Origin: Synergistaceae bacterium
GTDB taxonomy: Bacteria > Synergistota > Synergistia > Synergistales > Synergistaceae
Length of the DNA stretch: 38,919 bases
Direction: 5' to 3'
NCBI GenBank assembly: GCA_031273805.1
Contig: JAISRE010000015.1
Span: forward strand, 1 to 38,919
This document shows, in pieces, positions 1 to 9,616 of the stretch. Position 1 is the stretch's first letter. Every line of letters begins with the position of its first letter. The notes under the pieces were generated by a model, which was given only the letters and a program-made list of their open reading frames with translations, had not been told where the DNA came from and did no database searches. The position numbers and the translations under genes were made by a program.

Positions 1-1177
1 TCTGAGACTCGTTGAGTCCCTGGCTTATCAGGAACTTCGCTATCATGTCGCCGCCGAACTTTCCGGCCGCCCACGCCGTGAGAACGCTCAAACCTTCGCA
101 CTCCGGGAGCGCCAGCCACGCGTTCTGTCCACAGCCCTCGATTTCACCGGACACAAGGAAGTATGTCAGCGAGAAGTTCGTGGTGCACCATACGTAGGAG
201 TCCTCGTTCGGCTCGCCGGTCTTGTAGATGCCGGGCTCCATCTGTATGGGCTTCTGCGGGTCGGTGAAGATATTCTGGCGAAGCGTCATGATCGTTGAGA
301 TCAGGGCGATGTCCAGTTTTGGGAATACGACGACTCCTCCGTATTTGCAGACCTCGTTAGTGGACTCGCGAAGCACGTTGTATATGTTATCGTCCTCAAT
401 GAAGTGGAGGAACGAGTACCCCATTGTCTTGATGTTCTGAAGCGCCGCGCGGCGCGCGACTGTGTTGAGCTGGAAGCGCTGAGCCAGGGAGTCTGCGGGG
501 ATGCCGAGCAGAATATCGTTGAAACCGCTCTCCTTTATCTGACCTGTGATCTCAGCTATTTCGTCCAGAGTGGCGCCCGTTACGCCCAGCACAAGACCGT
601 TTTCCTGCGCGGCCTGCGCGAGCTCCAGCGCGCTCTCCTTGACGCTGTTCACTATTACTCCGCCGTTGTCCTTTATCAGCGCTGCCGCTTCCTTGGCTGT
701 GGCCGCGTTTTTGGCGCGCACTATGATCGGACTTCCCGAAGCTGCCGCGATCTTGACGGCATCCAGGTATTTCTGCGAGTCGTCCTGCATCTGAGTGATG
801 GCTATGGCGCCAATCGTCAGGATCTCACCGACGCGCTCGAGGACATAGCCCTTGATCTGATCGACCTTATCCTTCAGTCCGTCGTCCGTGTCGTCGATGT
901 TGACCGCCAGGATGGTCTGATTGAAGAACGTCTTCTCATGACGGTAGAGATACAGCTCTCCTCCAACCTTGTTCGGACCGATCGACACCGTTTTGACCGG
1001 CGGCTCGCTGGCCGCGCCGAGAATGGCCTTCGCTTCGTCGGAGGCGTATGGACACTCGGAGAGTTCCGCCTTCTTGCCGGCCAGCTTCATTGCAAAGGCC
1101 AGGCAAGTGTTGGAGCCGCACTCCTTACAGTTTGTCTTGGGCAATAACTTCTGAATCTGCAGTCCAGTCAATGCCAT
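1..1177 (-). CDS. acsC: Corrinoid iron-sulfur protein large subunit (CODH/ACS gamma), 3' part cut by window start
   Basis: Minus-strand translation from ATG at 1177: MALTGLQIQKLLPKTNCKECGSNTCLAFAMKLAGKKAELSECPYAS..., with the N-terminal 4Fe-4S motif typical of AcsC/CdhE; open to window edge so absent from the ORF track. Confidence 0.93.
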   Translation of the reverse strand, partial: MALTGLQIQKLLPKTNCKECGSNTCLAFAMKLAGKKAELSECPYASDEAKAILGAASEPPVKTVSIGPNKVGGELYLYRHEKTFFNQTILAVNIDDTDDGLKDKVDQIKGYVLERVGEILTIGAIAITQMQDDSQKYLDAVKIAAASGSPIIVRAKNAATAKEAAALIKDNGGVIVNSVKESALELAQAAQENGLVLGVTGATLDEIAEITGQIKESGFNDILLGIPADSLAQRFQLNTVARRAALQNIKTMGYSFLHFIEDDNIYNVLRESTNEVCKYGGVVVFPKLDIALISTIMTLRQNIFTDPQKPIQMEPGIYKTGEPNEDSYVWCTTNFSLTYFLVSGEIEGCGQNAWLALPECEGLSVLTAWAAGKFGGDMIAKFLISQGLNESQ

Positions 1178-1183
1178 AATTCG

Positions 1184-4100
1184 CTACCCCCTTGCCCCAT
1201 CGATCAGCGCGTCGATGGTGTGCTTAATTTGAATCGCCGCCTCTGGATGGTACATAATGACGAGATCAGCGCCCGCGTACAGGTAGGCCTGAGCTGAGGC
1301 GAACTCGAGGGCTGCTATGCGATCTTCCACCTTGCCCCACGCCGGGAAATCCGACTCTGGAGCTTTGGCTTCCTTGATCTTGCCGGTCTCAACGCCTGTG
1401 GAGACCACCATCGGAGCGGAGAGCATCGGCTCTCCATCGAGCGCCGTCACCCGGATACGCTCCATGACAGAGTATGTGTACTCGACTCCATAACCCAGAG
1501 CGCTGGTTGTCGGGTCGATCACTATGTTCTGCTTCGGGAAATCCATGTTAGTGAGCAGTATGACCATCTGTTTCGCTATGTTGACGTCGATCGGCGACTG
1601 AGCGACCAGTGAATGCCCATACGCCATCGCGACACCGGCTATGGTCTTGTAATTGTCCTGTTCGACCCAGTTCAGGAGCAAGTTTTCACCCGCGAACGTC
1701 TGGGCCACTGCTTTCATGACCTCATTGTGCTTGTCGTAGTGCGAGTGGCCCGTGATGATGAGCGGCACTTCGACTGCCTCCAAAATGGAGCCCACCAATT
1801 TTACAGCCTCATCGGCGGACTTGTTCCCCTTCTCGGGATGGGTTCCGACGAGCGAAACGCTCAGCAGGTCCGCGCCGTATTTATTGACGCACGCGCGCGC
1901 CATCTCCACAGGGTCGTGCAGGAGATCTTTGCCGTAGATGTCCATAAGGACAGGCGGGTACTTATCTGTAATGTTGTCAAGGACCTCCAGAGCGACAAGC
2001 GGTTTGTGCGGCATATTGCCCTCCCAGAGATGGAATGGTTTCGTCGTCTCGCCGCCTATGACGTAGGTCTTTTTGCGCGTTCCGCCCTCATCCTTGGTGT
2101 TGCCCAGCTTGACCTCCCAGATCGGAGAATCGCACTTATCATGCCTGACAGCGAAGGATTTAATTGCGCTCACTATCTTCTTGGCGGGAACAGCTGAGGG
2201 CTCTGCGGGTTTATCTGCAGCAACTGCGCCTGCGCCCGCAGCAGATGGAAGAACGGCGCCCTCCGCGCCAAGGAACTGCACGGATAGCGTGTTGATGATG
2301 CTGCCGACGACCTCCTTGATCAGTTCGCCGCGGACCTCGGCCTTGAGTTTCTCCTTGAGCTCCTCGACGCTTGCCGCGTCGACGGATATCCCCTTGACCT
2401 CCTCTTCCTCGGCCTCCCCTTCCTCAGTCACTCTGGTTGGGAGCGGCGGCAGCCCGTCGTCATCCTCGCTCTGAGCGAATTCCGCCATGTCAGTCATATC
2501 GAGCGCGGGGTGTCCGACCTTCTCCATGAACGCCCTGACCTCCTCAGCGGTGGTGGCCATCGTCTCGTCAGCTATTTTGTCAAAGAAACCATCCAGGTTC
2601 TGCTCCTTGAAGCGTTTCTCTATGTCCTCGCGCAGAGATTCCTTCAGTTCCTTCGGCATCCACACGAGACGCGCGTAGCCGCCCTCTGCGAAGAGGAACT
2701 TGCGTGAGGTCAGGAAGACCTTGCCGACTCCCATGAAGCCCGGGGTCTGGGCGCCGCCGCCGACGTTGCCGGCGAGCGCGGAGAACGACATACCGACAGG
2801 CGTATCGCCGAGGAATTCGCGGTTGACCACCATGACGCCGTTGCACTCCGGGAGATAGGCGCAGATGGCCTCGAAGCAGCCGCAGCTCGTCATAGGCCTG
2901 TCCATAATCGAGTACGCGCAGAAACCTGTCACAGTCTTATGGCTGTTGGTGTATGCGTACTCGTTGACTCCGGTCCAGATTCCCTTGACCGGATCGAGGC
3001 ACTCGCCCTTCTTGACAGGCTGGTTGCCTCCGGTCTCGTCGATCTCGTACGCGGCCTTGCCGTCCAGCCAATTATACGCGCCGCAGAGGCCGAGGCGCTC
3101 CGGTGTTATGACGCAAACGTGGTTAGGCGCAAAGGCCTGGCAGAGCAGGCAGGAGTAGAAGATATCCACCGATTCGTCCGTCATGGCCTCGACGCGCTTG
3201 TTCCTGAACGCGTAGGTTTCGCGCGCTATCTTCTGACGGCGTTCGACCTCGTCAGGGTCTGTCACGAGCGTGACCTTGACCTTGTCGACAATCGCCGGGT
3301 AATCGTCGTGGAACTTCGCGTGAATTATCTTTCCGTAATCCTTGATGCGAAGGCCTTTTTTAAAGCCGTCATTCGAGATGCGCGTCCAGACTATGTCGCG
3401 CTGGCCCATGTGCCATATGCCCTCAGCGCCGTTCACGAGATGGTGAATCTGGCGCTCCAGGATTGGCTCGAAGTCCGGCTGCATCTTGCGACCGGCGACC
3501 TCGACCCATATGCCGAGAGGCAGCACTGAGCCCGGCTCGACCTCATCGACGTCCTTGCCTATCAGCTCGAACTCGTTGTCGTTGATGTCGTCGAAGTCAA
3601 CGCTCGTCACAAACTCGAACGCAGCGGACTTGTTGCCGCCGAACTCGACGTAGGTGTCCTCCTTGCGAATGCGCTCACCCTCGAACGCCGCGCCGTACGC
3701 GACTGGTATCGGAACGTGAGTGACCTTGATTTTGCAGCCTCGTACCTCGAGCGCCTTTTCCACCATGGATTCGTAGGGAACGCTGGATACGACGTGTTCG
3801 TACGTGCAGACCCCGGTCGGGAGTATCTGCGGGATAGCTGTGTCAGCTATGACAGGAAATCCGTAGTTGATTGCGCCCGCTGCGGCGGAGTACTTCTCCT
3901 CGTCGACCTCGTCCAAAGCCAGGACGAACGCGAAAACCCTGTTCTTGTTGTACTTCAGGTTAGCGGCGTAATCTCCCGGCTTGACACCGCCGAACGACAG
4001 AGCTGTCCTGCTCGCGAACCCAAGAGCGTAGACAAGGGCCGATACATCACGACCGAACGGGACAAGGCGGGTCTCCCAACCGAGCTGAACGCCCTCTGCG

Positions 4101-4660
4101 GCAAGCTGTTCCGCGAACTGCAGGCCATTTGTGCTGCCGCCCATAAAGACGTAAAGGTTCTTCTGCTGAAGCTCCTTGGCTATCTTGACGGCGGTCGCGT
4201 TGTCAGGCGCGCGCCCCGTAATCGCAGCAAACCCAGGGGCGCTCCCGTCGACGAACTCGACCCCGCGCTCCCTCATTATGACGTCGTTCGCGGCGCCCAG
4301 CCAGATGCCGTCGACCGGGTTCGGGCCCATTATGTACTTTACGGCCTCTATAGCCTCACAGGCAAAAAGCGCGGCGGCTCCAGCGTCGAGAGTCTGGCCG
4401 AGATATGGAAGCCACTTGCTGTCGGGAACCCTTGCGGGAAGGAGATCGCGAGAGTATCTGACGATATCCTCGAGGTCCTGCAGAGTCTCCATCTTTTTTC
4501 CGGTGAATGAATATATTATAGGAAGATAATAGTTGGTGCTAGGGAACCCTATAGCCTGATCCGGTCCTTTTTCCCTAATCGCGTTCGTAACCGCCTCGTC
4601 AGCTTTCCTGACCCACTCGATGGCCCCGTTAATGGCGCTTGAACAGATAAGTTTGGACAT
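1184..4660 (-). CDS. acsB-acsD: Acetyl-CoA synthase (AcsB) fused to corrinoid iron-sulfur protein small subunit (AcsD)
   Basis: 1158 aa. N-terminal ~725 aa carry AcsB hallmarks (A-cluster region SCLLCQAFAPNHVC, GLCGAYNWLDGKAAYEI, TSCGCFEAI). After an acidic/helical linker, the C-terminal ~300 aa match AcsD (LGNTKDEGGTRKKTYVIGGE..., VVIDPTTSALGYGVEYTYSVMERIR, ADLVIMYHPEA). Confidence 0.92.
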   Translation of the reverse strand: MSKLICSSAINGAIEWVRKADEAVTNAIREKGPDQAIGFPSTNYYLPIIYSFTGKKMETLQDLEDIVRYSRDLLPARVPDSKWLPYLGQTLDAGAAALFACEAIEAVKYIMGPNPVDGIWLGAANDVIMRERGVEFVDGSAPGFAAITGRAPDNATAVKIAKELQQKNLYVFMGGSTNGLQFAEQLAAEGVQLGWETRLVPFGRDVSALVYALGFASRTALSFGGVKPGDYAANLKYNKNRVFAFVLALDEVDEEKYSAAAGAINYGFPVIADTAIPQILPTGVCTYEHVVSSVPYESMVEKALEVRGCKIKVTHVPIPVAYGAAFEGERIRKEDTYVEFGGNKSAAFEFVTSVDFDDINDNEFELIGKDVDEVEPGSVLPLGIWVEVAGRKMQPDFEPILERQIHHLVNGAEGIWHMGQRDIVWTRISNDGFKKGLRIKDYGKIIHAKFHDDYPAIVDKVKVTLVTDPDEVERRQKIARETYAFRNKRVEAMTDESVDIFYSCLLCQAFAPNHVCVITPERLGLCGAYNWLDGKAAYEIDETGGNQPVKKGECLDPVKGIWTGVNEYAYTNSHKTVTGFCAYSIMDRPMTSCGCFEAICAYLPECNGVMVVNREFLGDTPVGMSFSALAGNVGGGAQTPGFMGVGKVFLTSRKFLFAEGGYARLVWMPKELKESLREDIEKRFKEQNLDGFFDKIADETMATTAEEVRAFMEKVGHPALDMTDMAEFAQSEDDDGLPPLPTRVTEEGEAEEEEVKGISVDAASVEELKEKLKAEVRGELIKEVVGSIINTLSVQFLGAEGAVLPSAAGAGAVAADKPAEPSAVPAKKIVSAIKSFAVRHDKCDSPIWEVKLGNTKDEGGTRKKTYVIGGETTKPFHLWEGNMPHKPLVALEVLDNITDKYPPVLMDIYGKDLLHDPVEMARACVNKYGADLLSVSLVGTHPEKGNKSADEAVKLVGSILEAVEVPLIITGHSHYDKHNEVMKAVAQTFAGENLLLNWVEQDNYKTIAGVAMAYGHSLVAQSPIDVNIAKQMVILLTNMDFPKQNIVIDPTTSALGYGVEYTYSVMERIRVTALDGEPMLSAPMVVSTGVETGKIKEAKAPESDFPAWGKVEDRIAALEFASAQAYLYAGADLVIMYHPEAAIQIKHTIDALIDGARG

Positions 4661-6622
4661 TTACGCCACCTCTCTCCTGTCCTTCTGCTCCAGAAGCTTG
4701 CGCTCGTACTTCTTGTTAATGCCAAGCTTCTCACGTTTCTCATCCAGCACGGCGATAATACCTTTCGCTGCCTCGATCGGATCCTCTATAAAGTGCATTG
4801 AAGCGTTGAACATCTCTTTAACATCCTCCGTCAGGAACTTGTAAACGTTCTCACTCCCAGTGATGTGGAAGGGATGACCGATGAAGACGTCTATGCCTGT
4901 AGCCACACAGTAGCAGCTTATCGAGACCGCCTTCTCGCTCATGAGCTCGGGACAGACGCCGGCAGCGGGCAGACCCGCTATGGAATCTCCGAGCCCTCCC
5001 TCTTTGACTATTTCTGTGCAGGCCTCCAGTATCCTGGTGTTGTCCACACAACTGCCCATGTGCAGCACGGGCGGGATACCCACCGCCTCGCAGACCTCTT
5101 TCAGCCCCGGCCCCGCGTACTCGAGTGCGGTCTCCGGAGTGAGTTTTCCGTCCTTACCGGAGGCTATGGCGCAGCATCCGGTCTCGACAACCAGTACGTT
5201 GTTCTTGACGAGCTCCTTCACCAGCTCGTTGCAGTACCAATCCGTCTTAAATTTGGGGTTGTTGCAGCCGACTATACCGACGACTCCCTTTATCCTGTTC
5301 TGGATAATGGCGTCGTTCAACGGGCGGAAGGACGCGCGGAACCTGCCGCCTAACATATACTTGATCTCGCGGACGCTGAAACCAGCTATGACGGTCTCCT
5401 TCTTGTCCGGTATCTTTACGTTTTTGCTGTCGCGATTCTTGAAGTTGTCGATGGCCATCTTCACCAATTCTTTGGCGCATTCGAGAGCGCGGACCTCGCT
5501 GAATTCATAAGCTATGGCCCCGATCGTCTTCGCCATTTCCGTGGTGCCTACGATCTTCGTGTGATAGTGTTCCGCGACAGTCGGAAGCGACGGCATGATG
5601 CACTGCACGTCGACGATCATCATCTCGACAGCACCGGTCACGAGCGCCAGTTCCTGCTGCAGGAAGTTGCCGGCGATGGGTATGCCGTGACGCATAAGTA
5701 TCTCGTTCGCGGTGCAGCAGATACCGCCGACAGTGACGCCCTCAGCGCCTGCGGCCTTTGCGTACTCGATTATCTCAGGGTCCTTTATCGCTATGGCTAT
5801 CATGTCGGAGAGAGTTGGCTCATGTCCGTGGACAAGTATGTTTACGTTCTTCTCCTCAAGTATGCCGAGGTTTACCTCAGTGCGGAGCGCCCTTGGCGTT
5901 CCAAACAAAATGTCGGACGCCATCGAAGCGATGCGGGAGCCGCCCCAGCCGTTCGATATGGACTGGCGGAACGCGTGCATCAACAGGTTCTTATAGTCAT
6001 GGTCAACGCCCATGTGGGTGCGATGCATGGCTTCGACGCACATCCTGTCAATTCCCTGCGGCAGAATGCCCAGATTCGACCAAGTGGTTCTTGTCTTCTG
6101 AGGAGCGAGTGAAACAGTCTGAATCGTCTCCTCCTGAGAGGTGAAGTCACTTATAAAAATGTCGGCCAGCTCACGGAGCACGTCCTTCAACTCGCGATCT
6201 TCGGTCTCTATTCCGTACAGCTTCGCTATCTCCAGGACAGCCTGCGGGTCTTTGATCTCGTAACCCACTTCCTTGCCGTGCGCAATCTCCTTGAGGAGAA
6301 GCGCAACGTGCCTTCCGTGGTCGGAGTGCGACGCGGTCCCGCCGGTAACCTCTCTCAGGAAGTTTCTGGCGGCTATCGTGTCGGCGTCAGCGCCGCAGAC
6401 GCCTCTTGGCGACTTCGGGGTGATGCGGCACGGACCCATGTAGCATATTTTACAGCACGTGCCCTCTTTGCCGAACTTGCAATGGTTCTTCTGCGTTTCA
6501 TAGCGATCGAAACATGTTTCGATACAATCAAGACTTGCTTTTTCAAGCATCTCTACCGATGCAAAATCATCCGCCTTGTCTGAAAATACAATTTCAGTTG
6601 CCATAAATTTAATACCCCCCAA
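4661..6622 (-). CDS. cooS: Ni-dependent carbon monoxide dehydrogenase catalytic subunit
   Basis: CFDRYETQKNHCKFGKEGTCCKICYMGPCRI cluster B/D ligands, HGHEPTLSD, VGCNNPK, ETGCCAIASGK, LHMGSCVDNTR; stop codon directly abuts the downstream ATG. Could equally be named acsA. Confidence 0.96.
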   Translation of the reverse strand: MGGIKFMATEIVFSDKADDFASVEMLEKASLDCIETCFDRYETQKNHCKFGKEGTCCKICYMGPCRITPKSPRGVCGADADTIAARNFLREVTGGTASHSDHGRHVALLLKEIAHGKEVGYEIKDPQAVLEIAKLYGIETEDRELKDVLRELADIFISDFTSQEETIQTVSLAPQKTRTTWSNLGILPQGIDRMCVEAMHRTHMGVDHDYKNLLMHAFRQSISNGWGGSRIASMASDILFGTPRALRTEVNLGILEEKNVNILVHGHEPTLSDMIAIAIKDPEIIEYAKAAGAEGVTVGGICCTANEILMRHGIPIAGNFLQQELALVTGAVEMMIVDVQCIMPSLPTVAEHYHTKIVGTTEMAKTIGAIAYEFSEVRALECAKELVKMAIDNFKNRDSKNVKIPDKKETVIAGFSVREIKYMLGGRFRASFRPLNDAIIQNRIKGVVGIVGCNNPKFKTDWYCNELVKELVKNNVLVVETGCCAIASGKDGKLTPETALEYAGPGLKEVCEAVGIPPVLHMGSCVDNTRILEACTEIVKEGGLGDSIAGLPAAGVCPELMSEKAVSISCYCVATGIDVFIGHPFHITGSENVYKFLTEDVKEMFNASMHFIEDPIEAAKGIIAVLDEKREKLGINKKYERKLLEQKDRREVA

Positions 6623-6664
6623 TGCTCTTCATTTAACTAAGTACATTATTTTGTCTGTTAGCTG

Positions 6665-7417
6665 TTATTTGATAACTTCCGATATGAGCTCCAAGATCGT
6701 TCTGTAGATTGGGTTGGAACCGGATACTTCCCAAACTGGTCTTGACTCCTCGGCCAGCCGGGCAATCTCTTCGTCGTATGGCAGCGCTAATATTTTTTGC
6801 GCTCCCGTGCTGTTTTGAACCCGCACGGCCGATTCAGGCAGTTCACCCCCTCGTGTGCGATTTACAAGCAAAATCAGCTTTCTGAATCCAACCCCCATCT
6901 CGCGCACGAGGCTATATAGCCGCTCCAGAGTGTTCATACCGGCGTTGGACGCGTCAGAGACCAACACCAGCACGTCCACCGACTGGACTATCCTGCGGGA
7001 GAGGTTTTCAAGCCCTGCCTCGTTATCCAGCACAACATAGGGATACTGATCTGAAAGCTCTTTGATGGCCATTTTTAGGACATTGTTCGCGTAACAGTAA
7101 CATCCGGGACCTTCCGGTCTTCCCATCGATATCATGTCAAAACCGCTGCTCTCAACAAGGCCCTGCGCAATCTTCATCCTGAGCAGTTCCTGTTTGGATA
7201 TTTTTTGAGCCTCTGCCTCGTCGCGGACTGTTTCACGCGCCGAGCCTATGGTGAAATGAATTTTTACTCCAAGCATATCGGCAAGACAGCTGTTAGGATC
7301 GGCATCAATTGCCAGAACCGGCGTCTTCCCAAGCTCCGTGAGGCTGCGGATAAACAGACTGGCGAGCGTGGTTTTTCCAACGCCGCCCTTTCCAGATAAA
7401 GCGAATAGACAGCTCAT
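6665..7417 (-). CDS. CooC/AcsF-type nickel-insertion ATPase (paralog 2)
   Basis: MSCLFALSGKGGVGKTTLASL (deviant Walker A), DADPNSCLADMLG, CYCYANN CxC motif, DNEAGLENLSRR. Start placed at 7417 (ATGA overlap with the upstream paralog stop) rather than the track start at 7486. Confidence 0.88.
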   Translation of the reverse strand: MSCLFALSGKGGVGKTTLASLFIRSLTELGKTPVLAIDADPNSCLADMLGVKIHFTIGSARETVRDEAEAQKISKQELLRMKIAQGLVESSGFDMISMGRPEGPGCYCYANNVLKMAIKELSDQYPYVVLDNEAGLENLSRRIVQSVDVLVLVSDASNAGMNTLERLYSLVREMGVGFRKLILLVNRTRGGELPESAVRVQNSTGAQKILALPYDEEIARLAEESRPVWEVSGSNPIYRTILELISEVIK

Positions 7418-8190
7418 GTCTCCAACCTCTTTATTATTTCGGCGTACCCGCCGCGAGTTTCGTCGTCCTGAACGTCGTACGGACATACCCCGTCCCGGTC
7501 GGCGTTTTTGAGAACGTCTGTATATGGCAGGAACGCAACTATCTCCCTGTTCGGCAATGCCTCCCTTACAAAGGCTTTGTCGTCCTCTCCGGTAATTTTG
7601 TTTGCGACAAACAAAACCCTTTTGATTCTGATCTCCTTGGACATCCGCTCAACCAGCAGCGCGCAATCGATCGATCGCTGCCCTGGCTCCACCACTACGA
7701 GCATCGCGTCGACGCCCTGGGACGTAGCGCGCCCGAGGTGCTCTATGCCGGCCTCCATATCCATAATCAGCGTATCCCCTTTGAAGAGGATCAGATCATT
7801 GACCAGCGCGCGTATAAACGTGTTTTCCGGGCAGGCGCAGCCGCTGCCTCCAGCCTTTACAGCGCCCAATACAAGCAGAGACACTCCCCTGTACTTGTAG
7901 GCATAGTGGTCCGCTATATCGGATACTTCCGGATTCAGCCTGAACACCTGCCCGTACTGTCCAACCTTCGCGCCTGTGCGCTCCTCGATCAAATCTATCT
8001 GCTGGGAAATGGTGACGATGCGCTGCTGTTCGCGATGCGAAATCCCAAGAGAAGACGCCAGATTGGCATCCGGGTCGGCGTCGAGGGCCAGAACTCTGTC
8101 GCCGCGCTCTGCCTTCATCAACGCAATTATGGATGCTATCGTGGATTTCCCGACTCCGCCTTTTCCAGAAACAGCTATTTTCAACCGCAT
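7414..8190 (-). CDS. CooC/AcsF-type nickel-insertion ATPase (paralog 1)
   Basis: MRLKIAVSGKGGVGKSTIAS, DADPDANLASSLG, CACPEN CxC motif, DMEAGIEHLGRATSQGVDAMLVVVEPG. Confidence 0.9.
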   Translation of the reverse strand: MRLKIAVSGKGGVGKSTIASIIALMKAERGDRVLALDADPDANLASSLGISHREQQRIVTISQQIDLIEERTGAKVGQYGQVFRLNPEVSDIADHYAYKYRGVSLLVLGAVKAGGSGCACPENTFIRALVNDLILFKGDTLIMDMEAGIEHLGRATSQGVDAMLVVVEPGQRSIDCALLVERMSKEIRIKRVLFVANKITGEDDKAFVREALPNREIVAFLPYTDVLKNADRDGVCPYDVQDDETRGGYAEIIKRLET

Positions 8191-8220
8191 TCACCCTCGT
8201 CGTTATTTTTTTGTGAAATT

Positions 8221-8336
8221 TTAAGAAGGCTGATTTATCGTTAGAGGCCTAAAGGGTGAAGATTTAAACCCTTACGGCGCCTCTTGCTCTTAAACAGCAA
8301 AACGTCGCTTAAGTGAATCAATCAGCGTTTCCTTAA
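8221..8336. repeat. Class A palindromic repeat, copy 1 (~115 bp)
   Basis: ttaagaaggctgatttatcgttagaggcctaaagggtgaag...gaatcaatcagcgtttccttaa; near-identical to the adjacent copy at 8337-8452. Confidence 0.9.
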
Positions 8337-8452
8337 ATGAAAAGCCGATTTATCGTTAGAGGCCTAAAGGGTGAAGATTTAAACCCTTACGGCGCCTCTC
8401 GCTCTTAAACGGCAAAACGTCGCTTAAGTGAATCAATCAGCGTTTCCTTAAA
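8337..8452. repeat. Class A palindromic repeat, copy 2 (~115 bp), tandem with copy 1
   Basis: gaaaagccgatttatcgttagaggcctaaagggtgaagatttaaacccttacggcgcctc...aatcagcgtttcctta; same internal sequence as copy 1 at an offset of 115 bp. Confidence 0.9.
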
Positions 8453-8490
8453 ATTAACAGGCGCGATTTATTCAAAAACTAAACGGAGCG

Positions 8491-9558
8491 TCAGTACCCG
8501 TACTTGGACTTCATCCTCTTGGTGATCGCGTCAAGCGTCTCGAATACCTTGTCGGCCTCAGCGATCGAGAGAGAACCGGTTCCGCAGGACGGGGTGAGCA
8601 CGGCCTGCTCGGTGATGACGCTCTTATCAAGCCCGGTCACTCCAGACAGCTTATCCATATTTCCCTCCAGGATTTCCTCAAGAGATTCTACAGACTCCTC
8701 CATGATCTTATTGGACGTGGGCACTATCCCCCACGCCAGGCATCTGCCCTTCTCAAGATGAGATCTCATATCATTTCCATACAATGAGACCGTTTCGCCG
8801 AATCCATACGCGTCAAAGTTGACCATGTCAACTCCGGCGTCGGTCAATATGCTCCACTCCGTGTTGCCGCAGCAATGGATCCCGGCGTACCCTCCGTCGG
8901 CGTGCACCGCGTCTATGACCTCGCTGAGATGTGAGACGACGTCGTCGCGCTGAACAGAAACATAGGTTGAGCTGCCAAAAGCGGAGAGAATTGGTTCGTC
9001 GATGAAGCAGATGATGTTTTCAGCGTACTCCTTGAATTTTTGTATCTGCCAGCGGCACTTCATCGCGATCGCCTTGATTATGACGTCGCGAAATTCCTCG
9101 TTGTAATAGATTGCACGCTTGTTCTCGTCGGTTATGGTGAGGGCGAAGCTGCACGGACCGGTGACCTGCACCTTGAGCCAGGGCAATTTTTTACCGTCGG
9201 CCTTGAGTTTTCTGTCAAGCGCGAAGAGCCCCTTCGAGAACTCTTCGGTTATCGCCATCGAGGAGCAGTCCCCGTTCCCCTCATCAGGATCCATCGCGGT
9301 CGTGTACGTATCGTAAAACGTCGCGAAATCCTCGGAATAATCCTTGGATGTGTCAAAAAACATGCGACCCTTGGCCTCGTCGATCACGACACAGGGTATT
9401 CCCTCGCTGTACTGAATCTCCATCTGCTCCCTCAGGCCAAAAAATGGAAGTTGGGGCCAGATAGGAGCGTTCTGAGACGCGAGTGCCACATCGACCGCGT
9501 GCGCCGGATTGTCATACGGCATACTGCCTATTGCAGTGCTTAAAAATTTGGGCTTCAT
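8491..9558 (-). CDS. MetE C-terminal/UROD-like zinc methyltransferase (stand-alone, no folate or corrinoid domain)
   Basis: MKPKFLSTAIGSMPYDNP..., VTGPCSFALTI, FIDEPILSAFG, putative Zn ligands GIHCCGNT...TPSCGTGSL. Confidence 0.8.
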   Translation of the reverse strand: MKPKFLSTAIGSMPYDNPAHAVDVALASQNAPIWPQLPFFGLREQMEIQYSEGIPCVVIDEAKGRMFFDTSKDYSEDFATFYDTYTTAMDPDEGNGDCSSMAITEEFSKGLFALDRKLKADGKKLPWLKVQVTGPCSFALTITDENKRAIYYNEEFRDVIIKAIAMKCRWQIQKFKEYAENIICFIDEPILSAFGSSTYVSVQRDDVVSHLSEVIDAVHADGGYAGIHCCGNTEWSILTDAGVDMVNFDAYGFGETVSLYGNDMRSHLEKGRCLAWGIVPTSNKIMEESVESLEEILEGNMDKLSGVTGLDKSVITEQAVLTPSCGTGSLSIAEADKVFETLDAITKRMKSKYGY

Positions 9559-9616
9559 AATTATACCTCCGCTATTTTTCTGTAGTTTGTACCAGCTACT
9601 TGAATCAGATTATCGC

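Noticed and set aside
404-1147. 247-aa plus-strand ORF
   Set aside because: Antisense to acsC, whose minus-strand translation is clearly homologous.
1613-4510. Plus-strand ORFs of 194, 133, 196 and 264 aa
   Set aside because: All antisense to the acsB-acsD gene; no domain-like motifs.
8221-8452. CRISPR array
   Set aside because: Only two adjacent ~115-bp units with no unique spacers between short repeats.
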